Below the pieces are notes generated by a model, which was given only the letters and a program-made list of their open reading frames with translations, was not told the DNA's origin and did no database searches. A stretch of 64,000 nt of DNA from positions 82,863 through 146,862 of the forward strand of contig CAZOZO010000002.1 of assembly GCA_964584315.1 (NCBI GenBank), given 5' to 3'. Each line of letters opens with the position of its first letter. Position 1 is the first letter of the stretch. Shown one piece after another: positions 18,762-27,186 of this stretch. Made by a program: the position numbers and the translations under genes. The DNA is from CAXXOK01 sp964584315 (lineage in GTDB: Bacteria; Bacillota; Clostridia; Christensenellales; Aristaeellaceae).

Positions 18762-18993
18762 GATGGAAACCAAGCTCTTTATCGCAAGCGCGACCACAGG
18801 CATTTGCTTAAACATCCGTATGTTGGCCCGTTTTTGCATGCCCGAGCGCAGCATGGTTTTATCGACCAGTGCTAATGCAGCTTGCGTTCGCATTTATGCG
18901 CATGGTTTGACCGGTGGGTTGCTTCGATGGCACGAAGGTAAAGCCGCAGACCTGCGCTGCCACCCAATTTTCAGCTTTGGGGGTATGCCCTTC

Positions 18994-19392
18994 ATGAAAC
19001 CGCCCGTACTGCTCTGCTTTAACCTGCCCGCCGAAAAAGCCGCCAAGATACGCCTGTTGGCGATGCGCTTGGGGGTGCGTGTGCGCCCCGTGGAACCGAC
19101 CGAGCTGGGCGAGACACTCGCCGTGCTGTGCGGCTGGGAGCCGCCCGCGGGCGCTGTCGATCAGGTCGAGCCCTTTGGCGACGAAATGCTCGTGCTGGCG
19201 AACTTCTCCGGCACACAGCTCAACGAGTTTCTGGGTGGCTTCAGGCGTGGGCAGATACCGCCTGTCGCGCTGAAAGCCGTGTTGACTGATACCAACCTTC
19301 ACTGGAGCGCCGCCGCACTGCATGGCGAGCTTGCGCAGGAGCATCAGGCGCTCGCAGCCAAAGCGGCGGGTACGGACAAGGCTACAGAATAG
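18994..19392 (+). CDS. DUF3783-domain protein
   Basis: This 132-residue protein resembles the DUF3783 family: an N-terminal strand PVLLCFNLPAEKAAKIRLLA, a middle MLVLANFSGTQLNEFLGGFR, and the hallmark C-terminal VALKAVLTDTNLHWSAAALHGELAQEHQ. Family function is unknown. The ATG at 18994 is preceded by GGGGG at about ten bases; the much longer frame from 18760 overlaps the promoter and encodes unrelated residues. It lies 310 bp upstream of the AmmeMemoRadiSam genes on the same strand. Confidence 0.78.
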   Translation: MKPPVLLCFNLPAEKAAKIRLLAMRLGVRVRPVEPTELGETLAVLCGWEPPAGAVDQVEPFGDEMLVLANFSGTQLNEFLGGFRRGQIPPVALKAVLTDTNLHWSAAALHGELAQEHQALAAKAAGTDKATE

Positions 19393-19702
19393 GTTCCGTT
19401 CGTTTCGATGTTTTCTGTCTTTCCGCGCGCTCCGTCTAGGCTCCGCAGGAGCCAAACGGTTGCATGTTGAATTACACACATTGGGGTTTGTGTAACCAGC
19501 GATGGTAACTCACGCTCATCATATCGTGTGTGCTCGGTCTGTTTATCCGTCCACCCGCCCGTCGGGTCTCCGATACGCAGCAAACACCGCCCATCGGGCG
19601 ACGTTTCCTTTTTCATGTGCCTGCTCCCCGTGGCCGCCACAGCGCCGGAGAGCCGGTTTTGCCGTCCGCTTGATGCGCCATCATTGGGAAGGAGCTGGTT
19701 TC
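19393..19702 (+). other. Intergenic region before the Memo/AMMECR1 gene
   Basis: No gene is seen here. There are three small inverted repeats: GGCTCC/GGAGCC (19439-19453), TTACACA/TGTGTAA (19472-19495) and CGCCC/GGGCG (about 19588-19600). The last is followed by a T-rich stretch and could end the DUF3783 transcript. No convincing promoter was found. Confidence 0.45.
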
Positions 19703-21088
19703 ATGTCGATTCTGGCCGCTTACGCCGTACCACACCCACCCATCCTTTTGCCGGAGGTAGGCCACGGCGAGGAGAAGAAGATCGAGGGAACCGCCAAGGC
19801 ATATGCCGAGGTGGCTGCCCGCATCGCGCGCCACAAGCCGGACGTACTGCTGGTCGTGAGCCCCCACGCCACGCTGTTTGCGGATTATTTCCACATCTCG
19901 CCCGGCACGGCCGCAAGCGGCTCGCTGGAGCAATTTCGCGCGCCCAACGTGTCCATGCAGGTGGAGTATGACAGCGAGCTGGCCAAGCGCATCGAAAAGC
20001 TGGCGCGCGGCTGGCAATTGCCAGCCGGCACCATGGGCGCGCGGGACGAGAAGCTCGACCACGGCACGCTGATCCCCCTGTGGATGCTGCGCGCCGCAGG
20101 TGTCAAATGCAAGGTGGTGCGCATCGGCCTTTGCGGTTTGCCCGCGCTGACGCACTATCATCTGGGCCAGTGCATCTCCGAAGCGGTGGAGTCTCTCAAC
20201 CGGCGCGCGGTGTTCATCGCCAGCGGCGACCTCTCGCACAAGCTGGCGGCAGGCGGCCCTTACGGCTTTGCGGATGAAGGCCCCGTGTTCGACAGGCGCC
20301 TGACCGACGCTTTTGCCTCGGGCGATTTTGAAGCACTGCTCGCCATACCGCCGGATCTTTCGGAAGCAGCGGCGGAGTGCGGCCTGCGCTCCTTCCAGAT
20401 GATGGCTGGCGCGCTGGATAAAAAGCGGATCACCCACGAACTACTCTCCTACGAAGGGCCTTTTGGCGTCGGGTACAGTGTTGCCGCGTTTGAAATCAAG
20501 GGTACCGACAGCGACCGCGCCTTTGGCGAGCGGTATGAGCGCGCGCGCAAGCAAGCGCTCAAAAAGATCAAGGACGGGGAGGATGTCTACGTGCGTCTCG
20601 CCCGCCTGAGCCTGGAAACCTATGTGGGTACCGGCGTGCGCGCCCATCTGCCGGAGGGTTTGCCCTCCGACCTGACACGCGTGCGCGCCGGCGTGTTCGT
20701 GTCCATCAAGAAGGACGGGCAGTTGCGCGGGTGTATCGGCACCATATCGCCCGTGGCCGAGAACATCGGCATGGAGATCATGCGCAACGCCGTGTCTGCC
20801 GCCTCGCACGACCCGCGTTTTGAGCCCGTGCGCGAGGAAGAGTTGGAGGATCTCGTCTACAGTGTGGACGTGCTGTGCGAGCCGGAGCTGGTGAACAGCG
20901 AGAAGGAGCTTGACCCCAAGCGTTACGGCGTGATCGTTCAGACCGGCTCTCGCAGGGGGCTGCTGTTACCGGACCTGGAGGGCATCGACACCGTGCCAAA
21001 GCAGCTGGAGGTGGCACGGCGCAAGGCGGGCATCGCCGCCAATGAAAGCGTGAAAATGGCGCGCTTCGAGGTGGTGAGGCACCATTGA
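19703..21088 (+). CDS. amrB: AmmeMemoRadiSam system protein: Memo/LigB-like domain fused to AMMECR1 domain
   Basis: The 461-residue protein joins two domains of the AmmeMemoRadiSam system. Residues 1 to about 270 form a LigB/Memo-like domain (AAYAVPHPPILLPEVGHGEE, VVSPHATLFADYF, HGTLIPLWMLRAAG, VFIASGDLSHKL) whose conserved His residues resemble those that bind metal in class III extradiol dioxygenases. About residues 285-455 form an AMMECR1 domain (GVFVSIKKDGQLRGCIGTI, DPRFEPV, YSVDVLCEPE). The chemistry of the system is not established. GGAAGGAG precedes the ATG at 19703. The radical SAM partner follows after ten bases. Calling it amrB, or an A/B fusion, is a matter of naming. Confidence 0.9.
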   Translation: MSILAAYAVPHPPILLPEVGHGEEKKIEGTAKAYAEVAARIARHKPDVLLVVSPHATLFADYFHISPGTAASGSLEQFRAPNVSMQVEYDSELAKRIEKLARGWQLPAGTMGARDEKLDHGTLIPLWMLRAAGVKCKVVRIGLCGLPALTHYHLGQCISEAVESLNRRAVFIASGDLSHKLAAGGPYGFADEGPVFDRRLTDAFASGDFEALLAIPPDLSEAAAECGLRSFQMMAGALDKKRITHELLSYEGPFGVGYSVAAFEIKGTDSDRAFGERYERARKQALKKIKDGEDVYVRLARLSLETYVGTGVRAHLPEGLPSDLTRVRAGVFVSIKKDGQLRGCIGTISPVAENIGMEIMRNAVSAASHDPRFEPVREEELEDLVYSVDVLCEPELVNSEKELDPKRYGVIVQTGSRRGLLLPDLEGIDTVPKQLEVARRKAGIAANESVKMARFEVVRHH

Positions 21089-21098
21089 CGCGCGGCCC

Positions 21099-21917
21099 AT
21101 GGCGTGCGGCCTGTGCCCGCATCATTGCAACCTTACCGAAGGACAGACGGCCCGGTGCCGCGCGCGCATGAACCGCGGCGGGCACATCGTGAGCCTGAGC
21201 TACGGCAGGTTGACCGCGTTGGCTCTTGACCCAATCGAAAAGAAGCCGCTCCGGCGGTTCAGGCCGGGCAGCATGATCCTCTCGGCGGGCAGCTTCGGGT
21301 GCAACATGCGCTGCCCATTCTGCCAGAACAGCGACATCAGCATGGCGGGCGCGGAGTTTGAAACCATGTCGGTAAGCCCTGCCGCTCTGGTCGAAAAGGC
21401 GATTGGGCTTAAGTCGCACGGCAACATCGGCATCGCGTACACCTACAATGAGCCTTTGGTAGGCTATGAGTACGTGCTCGACTGCGCAAGGCTTGCGCGC
21501 GAGGCGGGCCTTTGCAACGTGCTGGTAACTAACGGCATGGTTTGCGACGATCCGCTGCGCACGCTGCTGCCCTTCATCGACGCCATGAACATCGACCTCA
21601 AGTGCTTTACCGAAGAAGGCTACCGACACCTCGGCGGCGATTTGCCGACGGTGCAAAACACCATCCGCACGGCTGCCGCCGCCTGCCATGTGGAGGTGAC
21701 CACGCTGGTCGTGCCCGGCCTGAGCGACAGCCCAGATGATATGGAGGCTGAAGCTGCTTGGCTTGCTGGTATCGATCCGGCCATACCGCTGCACCTCTCC
21801 CGCTTCTTTCCACGGTACCATATGGCAGGCGCGTCGCCCACACCGCTTTCGACTTTGCATACCCTGCGCGACATCGCGGCAGGTCGACTCTGTTACGTGT
21901 ATATGGGCAACTGTTAG
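21099..21917 (+). CDS. amrS: AmmeMemoRadiSam system radical SAM enzyme
   Basis: This 272-residue radical SAM enzyme carries the cluster motif CNMRCPFC (CX3CX2C) in SAGSFGCNMRCPFCQNSDIS near residue 69. An N-terminal cysteine segment (CGLCPHHCNLTEGQTARC) is characteristic of AmrS and pyruvate-formate-lyase-activating-like enzymes. Later features are YTYNEPLVGYEY, VTNGMV and the C-terminal HLSRFFPRYHM with LCYVYMGNC. The substrate is unknown; co-occurrence with Memo and AMMECR1 domains defines the system. The start at ATG 21099 leaves a short N-terminus, and no good ribosome-binding site is visible, so translation may be coupled to the upstream gene ten bases away. Confidence 0.92.
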   Translation: MACGLCPHHCNLTEGQTARCRARMNRGGHIVSLSYGRLTALALDPIEKKPLRRFRPGSMILSAGSFGCNMRCPFCQNSDISMAGAEFETMSVSPAALVEKAIGLKSHGNIGIAYTYNEPLVGYEYVLDCARLAREAGLCNVLVTNGMVCDDPLRTLLPFIDAMNIDLKCFTEEGYRHLGGDLPTVQNTIRTAAAACHVEVTTLVVPGLSDSPDDMEAEAAWLAGIDPAIPLHLSRFFPRYHMAGASPTPLSTLHTLRDIAAGRLCYVYMGNC

Positions 21918-21924
21918 GCCCTTG

Positions 21925-21955
21925 AAGGTCGCACATTTACATCTTTTGCGACCTT
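21925..21955 (+). terminator. Hairpin after the radical SAM gene
   Basis: A perfect 9-bp inverted repeat AAGGTCGCA / TGCGACCTT begins seven bases after the stop at 21917. There is no T-run after it, so it is only a probable terminator. Confidence 0.5.
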
Positions 21956-22014
21956 GCCCTCGTTTGCACAGCCCGACCTGTTTCCAATCTGTGGCCTACA
22001 TTCCAACATTGAAG

Positions 22015-22058
22015 CAAGCGGGAGCCTCCCGTGCCTTGGCACGATCGGCTCCCGCTCC
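22015..22058 (-). terminator. Hairpin terminator of the TCS/ABC efflux operon
   Basis: GCGGGAGCC (22018-22026) pairs with GGCTCCCGC (22047-22055), with an inner GTGCC/GGCAC helix. It lies about 40 bp past the stop of the last gene of the operon (22097). Confidence 0.6.
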
Positions 22059-22096
22059 GTTTATCCTATGTCAGTCTGGGCAACCTTCGGTGCGCC

Positions 22097-23179
22097 CTAT
22101 TGCAGATAGACAGACACGTTCATGCCCACGCGAAGGGCATCCACGCTGTCCAGTGCCACATAAGCGGTGTACTGTGCATCGCCGCCCTCGCCGCTGCTGA
22201 GCGCCGATACCGACGCAACCGTGCCGCCAATGGGCGCCGCATCCGGCAGGGCATCCAGCGTCACGTTCACCTTGCGGCCCTCGGTCACGGCGGCCAGGTC
22301 GCCCTCATCCACGTCGAAGGTGACCCACAGGTCGTTGGTCGCGTACAGGGTCGCCAGCACTTCATCCTTCTGCACGGCAGTGCCAGCCGCCTTGGGCAGT
22401 GTCAGCAGCACGCCGTCCACCGGCGATACGACCGTATCCCCCACTGCGGCAAGGCCATCCAGCGCGCCCGTTACAGTGGTAAACAGCAGGTCGCCACGTT
22501 TCACGGTCTGCCCTTCGGCCACTGCGATGTTCAGTACACTGCCCACGCCTGTAACCTTGGTGGCGTCAGCCTTGGCAACGCGGGCATAGCTTGCGAGGCG
22601 CTGCTCGGTGGTATATGCTGCGTCGCGGTATACCGAGACAGTCTCCTCTACGTTCAGGTTGCTCTGCTTTACCTCCACGGTAAAGTTGCGCCCCTCCACC
22701 GCGGTGATCACGCCTATGCCGGTACGGTTGTCATCGTCCGAGCTGCGCAAGTACACGGTTTCGCCCTCGTTCAGGTAGCGGTTCACGTTGTTCAGGTCGT
22801 TGCTGTTGTAGGCACGGCTGGTGTTGGCGCTCACAGTGTAACGGCCCGCAGGCTCGATGCTCAGCAGCGCACCGTAGCGTTCAACAACAGCGGCTGCATC
22901 GTCGCCCGCCTGCGCCATCAGCCCGCGCACGGTGCCATCGATGGGCGCATATACCTTGGCGGTGCCAAGCGTGAACAGCGTATCCCCCGCCTTGACGGTA
23001 TCCCCCGCACGCAGGTCATAGTCCGCAAGGGTACCTCCAAAGGGTGCGGTAACAGTAATGACGCTGCGGTACGCGACCGCACCGGAGTAGCCTGCCGCCT
23101 CGGGCGCTGCCTCGGCCAGCGCAGGCAGAGCGCCCAGCGCCAGCATCGCCGCCATCAGGATCGCAATCGTTTTTTTCAT
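22097..23179 (-). CDS. Secreted HlyD/RND-type adaptor subunit (second adaptor of the operon)
   Basis: This 360-residue protein has a Sec signal peptide (MKKTIAILMAAMLALGALPALA, cleavage near residue 22), then two lipoyl/barrel-like halves. Examples are APFGGTLADYDLRAGDTVKAG (first biotinyl-lipoyl half) and VVSPVDGVLLTLPKAAGTAVQ (second half), followed by a beta-barrel region ending ALRVGMNVSVYLQ. Adaptors of this class link an ABC permease to extracytoplasmic partners. AAAGGATG precedes the ATG at 23179. It follows the permease gene by 23 bp, so the operon encodes two different adaptors. Unlike the first adaptor, this one has no retained N-terminal membrane anchor, and its role beside the first is unknown. 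Confidence 0.78.
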   Translation of the reverse strand: MKKTIAILMAAMLALGALPALAEAAPEAAGYSGAVAYRSVITVTAPFGGTLADYDLRAGDTVKAGDTLFTLGTAKVYAPIDGTVRGLMAQAGDDAAAVVERYGALLSIEPAGRYTVSANTSRAYNSNDLNNVNRYLNEGETVYLRSSDDDNRTGIGVITAVEGRNFTVEVKQSNLNVEETVSVYRDAAYTTEQRLASYARVAKADATKVTGVGSVLNIAVAEGQTVKRGDLLFTTVTGALDGLAAVGDTVVSPVDGVLLTLPKAAGTAVQKDEVLATLYATNDLWVTFDVDEGDLAAVTEGRKVNVTLDALPDAAPIGGTVASVSALSSGEGGDAQYTAYVALDSVDALRVGMNVSVYLQ

Positions 23180-23202
23180 GACCAGTACATCCTTTCTTAT
23201 GC

Positions 23203-24417
23203 TCAAACGCTGCGAAGCGCGTCGATAGGGTTCAGTTTGCTTGCCTTGCGCGCGGGCGCCCAGCCAAAGCCGATGCCCACCGCCGCCGAGAAGCCCACGC
23301 CAAGCGATATGGCCGAGCCGCTGACCACGAACGACATGTTCGCGACCACGCTAAACAGGTAGGATACCAGCAGCCCGAAGATCACGCCCAGGATGCCGCC
23401 TGAGATGGACAACACGATCGACTCGATCAAAAACTGCAACTGTATCTGCCCCGGCTCCGCGCCCAGCGCCTTGCGCAGGCCGATCTCTGTCGTGCGCTCG
23501 GAAACGGTCACCAGCATCATGTTCATGATGCCGATGCCGCCCACCAGCAGCGCGATGGACGCAATGCCCACCAGCAGCATGTACATCATCGAAAGCATTG
23601 TGTCCATGGTGTCCAAAAGACTCTCCATGTTGATGATGCGGTAGCTGTCGTCTTTATAGTTGAAAGCTGCTTTGAGCACGCCCTCCAACTCCGCCTCCAC
23701 TTGCGACGCGTAGGCCGCGTCCGTCACGTACACGCTCAGGGACGCAATGTTGCGCGTACCGGTCAGGGTCATGGCCGTGGTATAAGGGATGATGGCGCGG
23801 CCACCGTCCGTGCCGCTGCCCTGCGCCTGCGCCAGCACGTCGCTGCTGTCCGCATCGCTGAGCACGCCCACCACCGTAAACTCATACCCGCGGATGTATA
23901 CCTTCTGCCCCAGCGGATCCTGCCCGTAGAACAGGTTCTTTTGAGCAGTGCTGTCCAGCAGGATCACGCGGTTTTTCGCATCCACGTCCATGATGTTCAG
24001 TGCGCGCCCGCGTGCCACCAGTTCCGGGTTCCTGCGGAAGTACATCTCGTTGTAGCCATCCAGGGTCACATCCTCCACCCAGCCGCCCTGTGCCTTGGCG
24101 GTCACGTTTGCCGTCACGCTGGGGGAAACGCCCTCCACCTCCGGTATGGTAAGGATCTCCTCGATATCGCCGGTGGAGAGGCCTCGTTTTAAGGCCGTAC
24201 CGGGGGCGTTCACCACCAGCCTGCCGGTGCCCATGGCTACAAACTCCTGCGTAACCTCGGTGGTGGCACTCTGCATGATGGTGATGAGCGCAATGATCGC
24301 CGTCACGCCGATCACGATGCCCAGCACCGTGAGGAAGGAGCGCATCTTGCTGCTCCAGATGTTGGTGAGCGACATGCGCACGCTTTCCCTCAAAAGGGTT
24401 AACTTCTGCTTAAGCAT
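23203..24417 (-). CDS. MacB-type ABC transporter permease
   Basis: This 404-residue FtsX/MacB-family permease has a first membrane helix at MRSFLTVLGIVIGVTAIIAL, then a large extracytoplasmic domain (about residues 55-275), then three C-terminal helices. These include LVGIASIALLVGGIGIMNMM with the hallmark VSERTTEIGLRKALGA, and a C-terminal GFGWAPARKASKLNPIDALR. Such permeases form mechanotransmission exporters of peptides, antibiotics or cell-wall compounds. I placed the start at ATG 24417, overlapping the ATPase stop by eight bases, with GGAGG nine bases upstream. The preceding frame to 24495 lies inside the ATPase gene. Confidence 0.92.
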   Translation of the reverse strand: MLKQKLTLLRESVRMSLTNIWSSKMRSFLTVLGIVIGVTAIIALITIMQSATTEVTQEFVAMGTGRLVVNAPGTALKRGLSTGDIEEILTIPEVEGVSPSVTANVTAKAQGGWVEDVTLDGYNEMYFRRNPELVARGRALNIMDVDAKNRVILLDSTAQKNLFYGQDPLGQKVYIRGYEFTVVGVLSDADSSDVLAQAQGSGTDGGRAIIPYTTAMTLTGTRNIASLSVYVTDAAYASQVEAELEGVLKAAFNYKDDSYRIINMESLLDTMDTMLSMMYMLLVGIASIALLVGGIGIMNMMLVTVSERTTEIGLRKALGAEPGQIQLQFLIESIVLSISGGILGVIFGLLVSYLFSVVANMSFVVSGSAISLGVGFSAAVGIGFGWAPARKASKLNPIDALRSV

Positions 24418-25102
24418 CGGGCGCATCCTCCTCCCGCAGCACACCGTCGAGGATGTGCACAATGCGGTGCCCGTATTTGGCGATGCCCATATCATGGGTG
24501 ATCATGATCACGGTGCGGCCCTCTCGGTTGATCTCCTGAAACAGCGCCATCACCTGCTTGCCGGTGGTTTGGTCCAGCGCGCCGGTGGGCTCATCCGCCA
24601 GCAGGATGCTGGGGTTGGTCGCCAACGCCCGCGCGATGGCGACGCGTTGTTGCTGGCCGCCGGAGAGCTGGTTGGGGTGGTTGTTCAGCTTGTCGGAGAG
24701 GCCCACGCGCTCCAGTGTTTCGGTAGCGCGGGTCAGGCGGGCTCGCTCGTCCATGCCGGCGTAGATCAGCGGCAGCTCCACGTTGCGCAAGGCGCTCAGG
24801 CGCGGCAGCAGCTGAAACGATTGAAACACAAAGCCGATCTCCTGATTGCGGATGGCTGCCAGCTGTTTTGCGCTCTGCTTTTTGATCTCGCGCCCGCGCA
24901 GGATGTACTCGCCCTCGGTTGGCGTATCCAGGCAGCCGATGATGTTCATCAGCGTGGATTTGCCGCTGCCGCTGGGCCCCAGCACGGAGAGGAACTCCCC
25001 TTCCCGCACGTTGAGGTCCACGCCGCGCAGCACCGTTTGCAGCTCGTCCCCCATCTGGTAGCGCTTGACGATGCCCGTCATGCGGAAGAAATCGTTGCCC
25101 AT
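24410..25102 (-). CDS. ABC transporter ATP-binding protein (MacB/LolD type)
   Basis: This 230-residue ATPase has Walker A GPSGSGKST (about 42-50), Q-loop FVFQSFQLLPRLSALRNVELP, signature LSGGQQQRVAIARAL, Walker B ILLADEPTGALD and the H-loop MITHD. It is the energy subunit for the permease encoded by the overlapping downstream gene. The ATG at 25102 starts two bases after the first adaptor's stop, with GGAGG ten bases upstream. The gene order adaptor-ATPase-permease is typical of MacAB-like systems in Clostridia. Confidence 0.95.
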   Translation of the reverse strand: MGNDFFRMTGIVKRYQMGDELQTVLRGVDLNVREGEFLSVLGPSGSGKSTLMNIIGCLDTPTEGEYILRGREIKKQSAKQLAAIRNQEIGFVFQSFQLLPRLSALRNVELPLIYAGMDERARLTRATETLERVGLSDKLNNHPNQLSGGQQQRVAIARALATNPSILLADEPTGALDQTTGKQVMALFQEINREGRTVIMITHDMGIAKYGHRIVHILDGVLREEDAPDA

Positions 25103-25104
25103 TT

Positions 25105-25989
25105 TTACTTCGCCTCCGAGGCCCATGCGCTGTTGCGCCGCCGCTCCATCATGGCTTGCAGATCCTCGGTGGCGGTGGGGGTATACAGCGCCGTGGCCCC
25201 GCTCTGCAAGCCGGCCTTGATCTCCACATTGTCCCCGTCGTTGATGCCCAGCTGGATATCGACCCGCTTGACGTCCTTGCCGTCCTGCATGAGCACGTAA
25301 GGCTCGTTCTGCGCCGTAAAGCTGACCGCGTCCATCGGCAACAGCACCACGTTTTCCGCGCTGTGGTTCAGCAGCTTCACGGTGATCTGCATGCCCGGCA
25401 GCGCGTCCGCGGGCAGGGATACGCCCGTCAGGTCGATGGTCGCGGTGTAGTAGCTCAGGTCGCCGTCCAGCGTAGCGCGCTTGTTGAGGCCCGTCACCTT
25501 GGCTTCAAAGGTATTGCCGCTGCCATCCAGCGTGACCTGCGCCGTTTTGCCGAGCGTTACGGTGGATACGTCGTACTCATCCACCTTGAAAGTGGCTTTG
25601 AGGCTGCTCAGATCCATGATCTCGGCCAGTGCGTCACCGGCGCGCACCACGCTGCCCGCCGACACGGACAGGCTCGTCACCTCGCCCGCAATATCGGCCT
25701 TGAGCACCGTGCCATCCGACAGGCGGATGAGACGTGCGTTCTTGGCCACGTGGCTGTTCTGCCGCACGTACACCTCGGACACGGTGGTCGCCACCGGTGC
25801 GCTCACGGTGGCCGCCTGGTTCACATCCATCGTGCCGGAAAAATTGTAATACGTTGTGATGGTGCCGGTCTGCGCCGTCGCCTCGGCATACAGCGGCGCC
25901 CCGCTGCCGCCCAGCAGCAGCTTGCCTGCCACGGCGAGCACCACCACGACGATCAAAATCACGATCCATTTGGTGCGTTTCGTTTTCAC
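25105..25989 (-). CDS. Membrane-anchored HlyD/RND-type adaptor subunit (first adaptor)
   Basis: This 294-residue adaptor has an N-terminal anchor (WIVILIVVVVLAVAGKLLLG, residues about 8-27), then TVSAPVATTVSEVYVRQNSHV and LKADIAGEVTSLSVSAGSVV forming the lipoyl domain. A beta-barrel part (LKATFKVDEYDVSTVTLGKT) and a membrane-proximal C-terminal domain follow. The coiled-coil hairpin found in Gram-negative MacA seems very short or absent, which suits a single-membrane cell. It lies 96 bp after the sensor kinase gene and two bases before the ATPase gene. It is the usual partner of the ATPase and permease that follow. Confidence 0.88.
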   Translation of the reverse strand: MKTKRTKWIVILIVVVVLAVAGKLLLGGSGAPLYAEATAQTGTITTYYNFSGTMDVNQAATVSAPVATTVSEVYVRQNSHVAKNARLIRLSDGTVLKADIAGEVTSLSVSAGSVVRAGDALAEIMDLSSLKATFKVDEYDVSTVTLGKTAQVTLDGSGNTFEAKVTGLNKRATLDGDLSYYTATIDLTGVSLPADALPGMQITVKLLNHSAENVVLLPMDAVSFTAQNEPYVLMQDGKDVKRVDIQLGINDGDNVEIKAGLQSGATALYTPTATEDLQAMMERRRNSAWASEAK

Positions 25990-26085
25990 GTTGGAACCTC
26001 CTACTTACTCCGTCAATCGGTACGGGCTTATGGTAATGCGCATTGATGAACTGAGCGTTAACTGACGATGTACCCAAAAACAAGT

Positions 26086-27186
26086 TTATGCGTCTTCTGC
26101 CGCCCTATTACCCGCCGGGACCCTTGCTGAAACCGGCACGCCACCAGCCAGCGGCAGGCGAATGGTGAACTCTGTCCAGCGGTTTTGCTTGCTGGCGCAG
26201 GCGATGCTGCCGCCGTGCAGCTCTACGATGCGCTTGGCCAGCGTGAGCCCCAGTCCATTGCCGGGGATGGCGCGCGACTCGTCCGACTGGTAGTATTTAT
26301 CGAAGATATGGGGCAAATCCTTCTCCGGGATACCCATGCCATAATCGCGCACAGTCGCTACAGCGTTGCCGGCGATCTCGGCAAGGGTCACCACAACGCG
26401 GCCATTCTCGCGGGAGAACTTGACGGCGTTGTCGATCAGGTTGAGCCACACCTGGCTCATCATCTCCTCGTTGGCGCTCACCTGCAATTCGTTCAGCTCA
26501 AGCTCAAAGCGGATGCCCCTGTGCTCCCAGCTGTTTTGCAGAAGCAGGATGCAGCGGCGTATCTGCTCGCTCAGGTCGTAGGTGCGCTTATCAGCCACGA
26601 TGGTCTGGTTTTCCACCTTAGAAAGGTTCAGCACATTGGTCGCCATGGTGCTAAGGCGGGTCGATTCGCGGATGATGATGTCCAGATACTCGTTGCGCTC
26701 CTCGCGGGGCAGGTCGTCCAGCTTGAGCAGTTCTGCAAAGCCCTTGATGGAAACGATGGGCGTTTTGAACTCGTGCGAAAAGTTGTTGATGAAATCGCTG
26801 CGGAGCATTTCAATGCTGCTCAGTTCACCCGCCATGCGGTTGAAGCTGTCGCGCAGTTCGCGAAACTCCGGCGTGTGGCTCACCGCGATGCGCACGGAGA
26901 AATCACCCGCGGCCAGTTTGTTGGTCGCGTTAATCACCTCGCGGATGGGCCGAAGCGGGATGCGTCCAAACACCATCGACACCGCCGTGCCGACGATGGC
27001 GCTGGACACCATCGCCGAGATGAGCACGGGGAACCCCATCCGCAGGCCAAACTTGTCCATCAGCCCAAAGTGCATAGCCGCCGCGCCCATCAGCACCACC
27101 AAAAGTCCTGTAATCAGGAAGATGGTCATCACCACCATCGAGAAAAACAGGCTCAGGCCCAGCCGGTTCAGCTTGCGGTGCATCAT
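26086..27186 (-). CDS. Two-component sensor histidine kinase
   Basis: This 366-residue kinase has two membrane helices (about residues 11-38 and 51-75) with only a very short loop between them, then a HAMP domain. The dimerisation box is NFSHEFKTPIVSIKGFAELL with the phospho-acceptor His near residue 138. The HATPase domain follows with LIDNAVKFS (N box), DYGMGIPEKDLPHIFDKYY (G1/F) and GNGLGLTLAKRIVELHGG (G2). The short extracytoplasmic loop is like intramembrane-sensing kinases that pair with ABC transporters. It overlaps the response regulator by ATGA and precedes the ABC efflux genes. Confidence 0.94.
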   Translation of the reverse strand: MMHRKLNRLGLSLFFSMVVMTIFLITGLLVVLMGAAAMHFGLMDKFGLRMGFPVLISAMVSSAIVGTAVSMVFGRIPLRPIREVINATNKLAAGDFSVRIAVSHTPEFRELRDSFNRMAGELSSIEMLRSDFINNFSHEFKTPIVSIKGFAELLKLDDLPREERNEYLDIIIRESTRLSTMATNVLNLSKVENQTIVADKRTYDLSEQIRRCILLLQNSWEHRGIRFELELNELQVSANEEMMSQVWLNLIDNAVKFSRENGRVVVTLAEIAGNAVATVRDYGMGIPEKDLPHIFDKYYQSDESRAIPGNGLGLTLAKRIVELHGGSIACASKQNRWTEFTIRLPLAGGVPVSARVPAGNRAAEDA

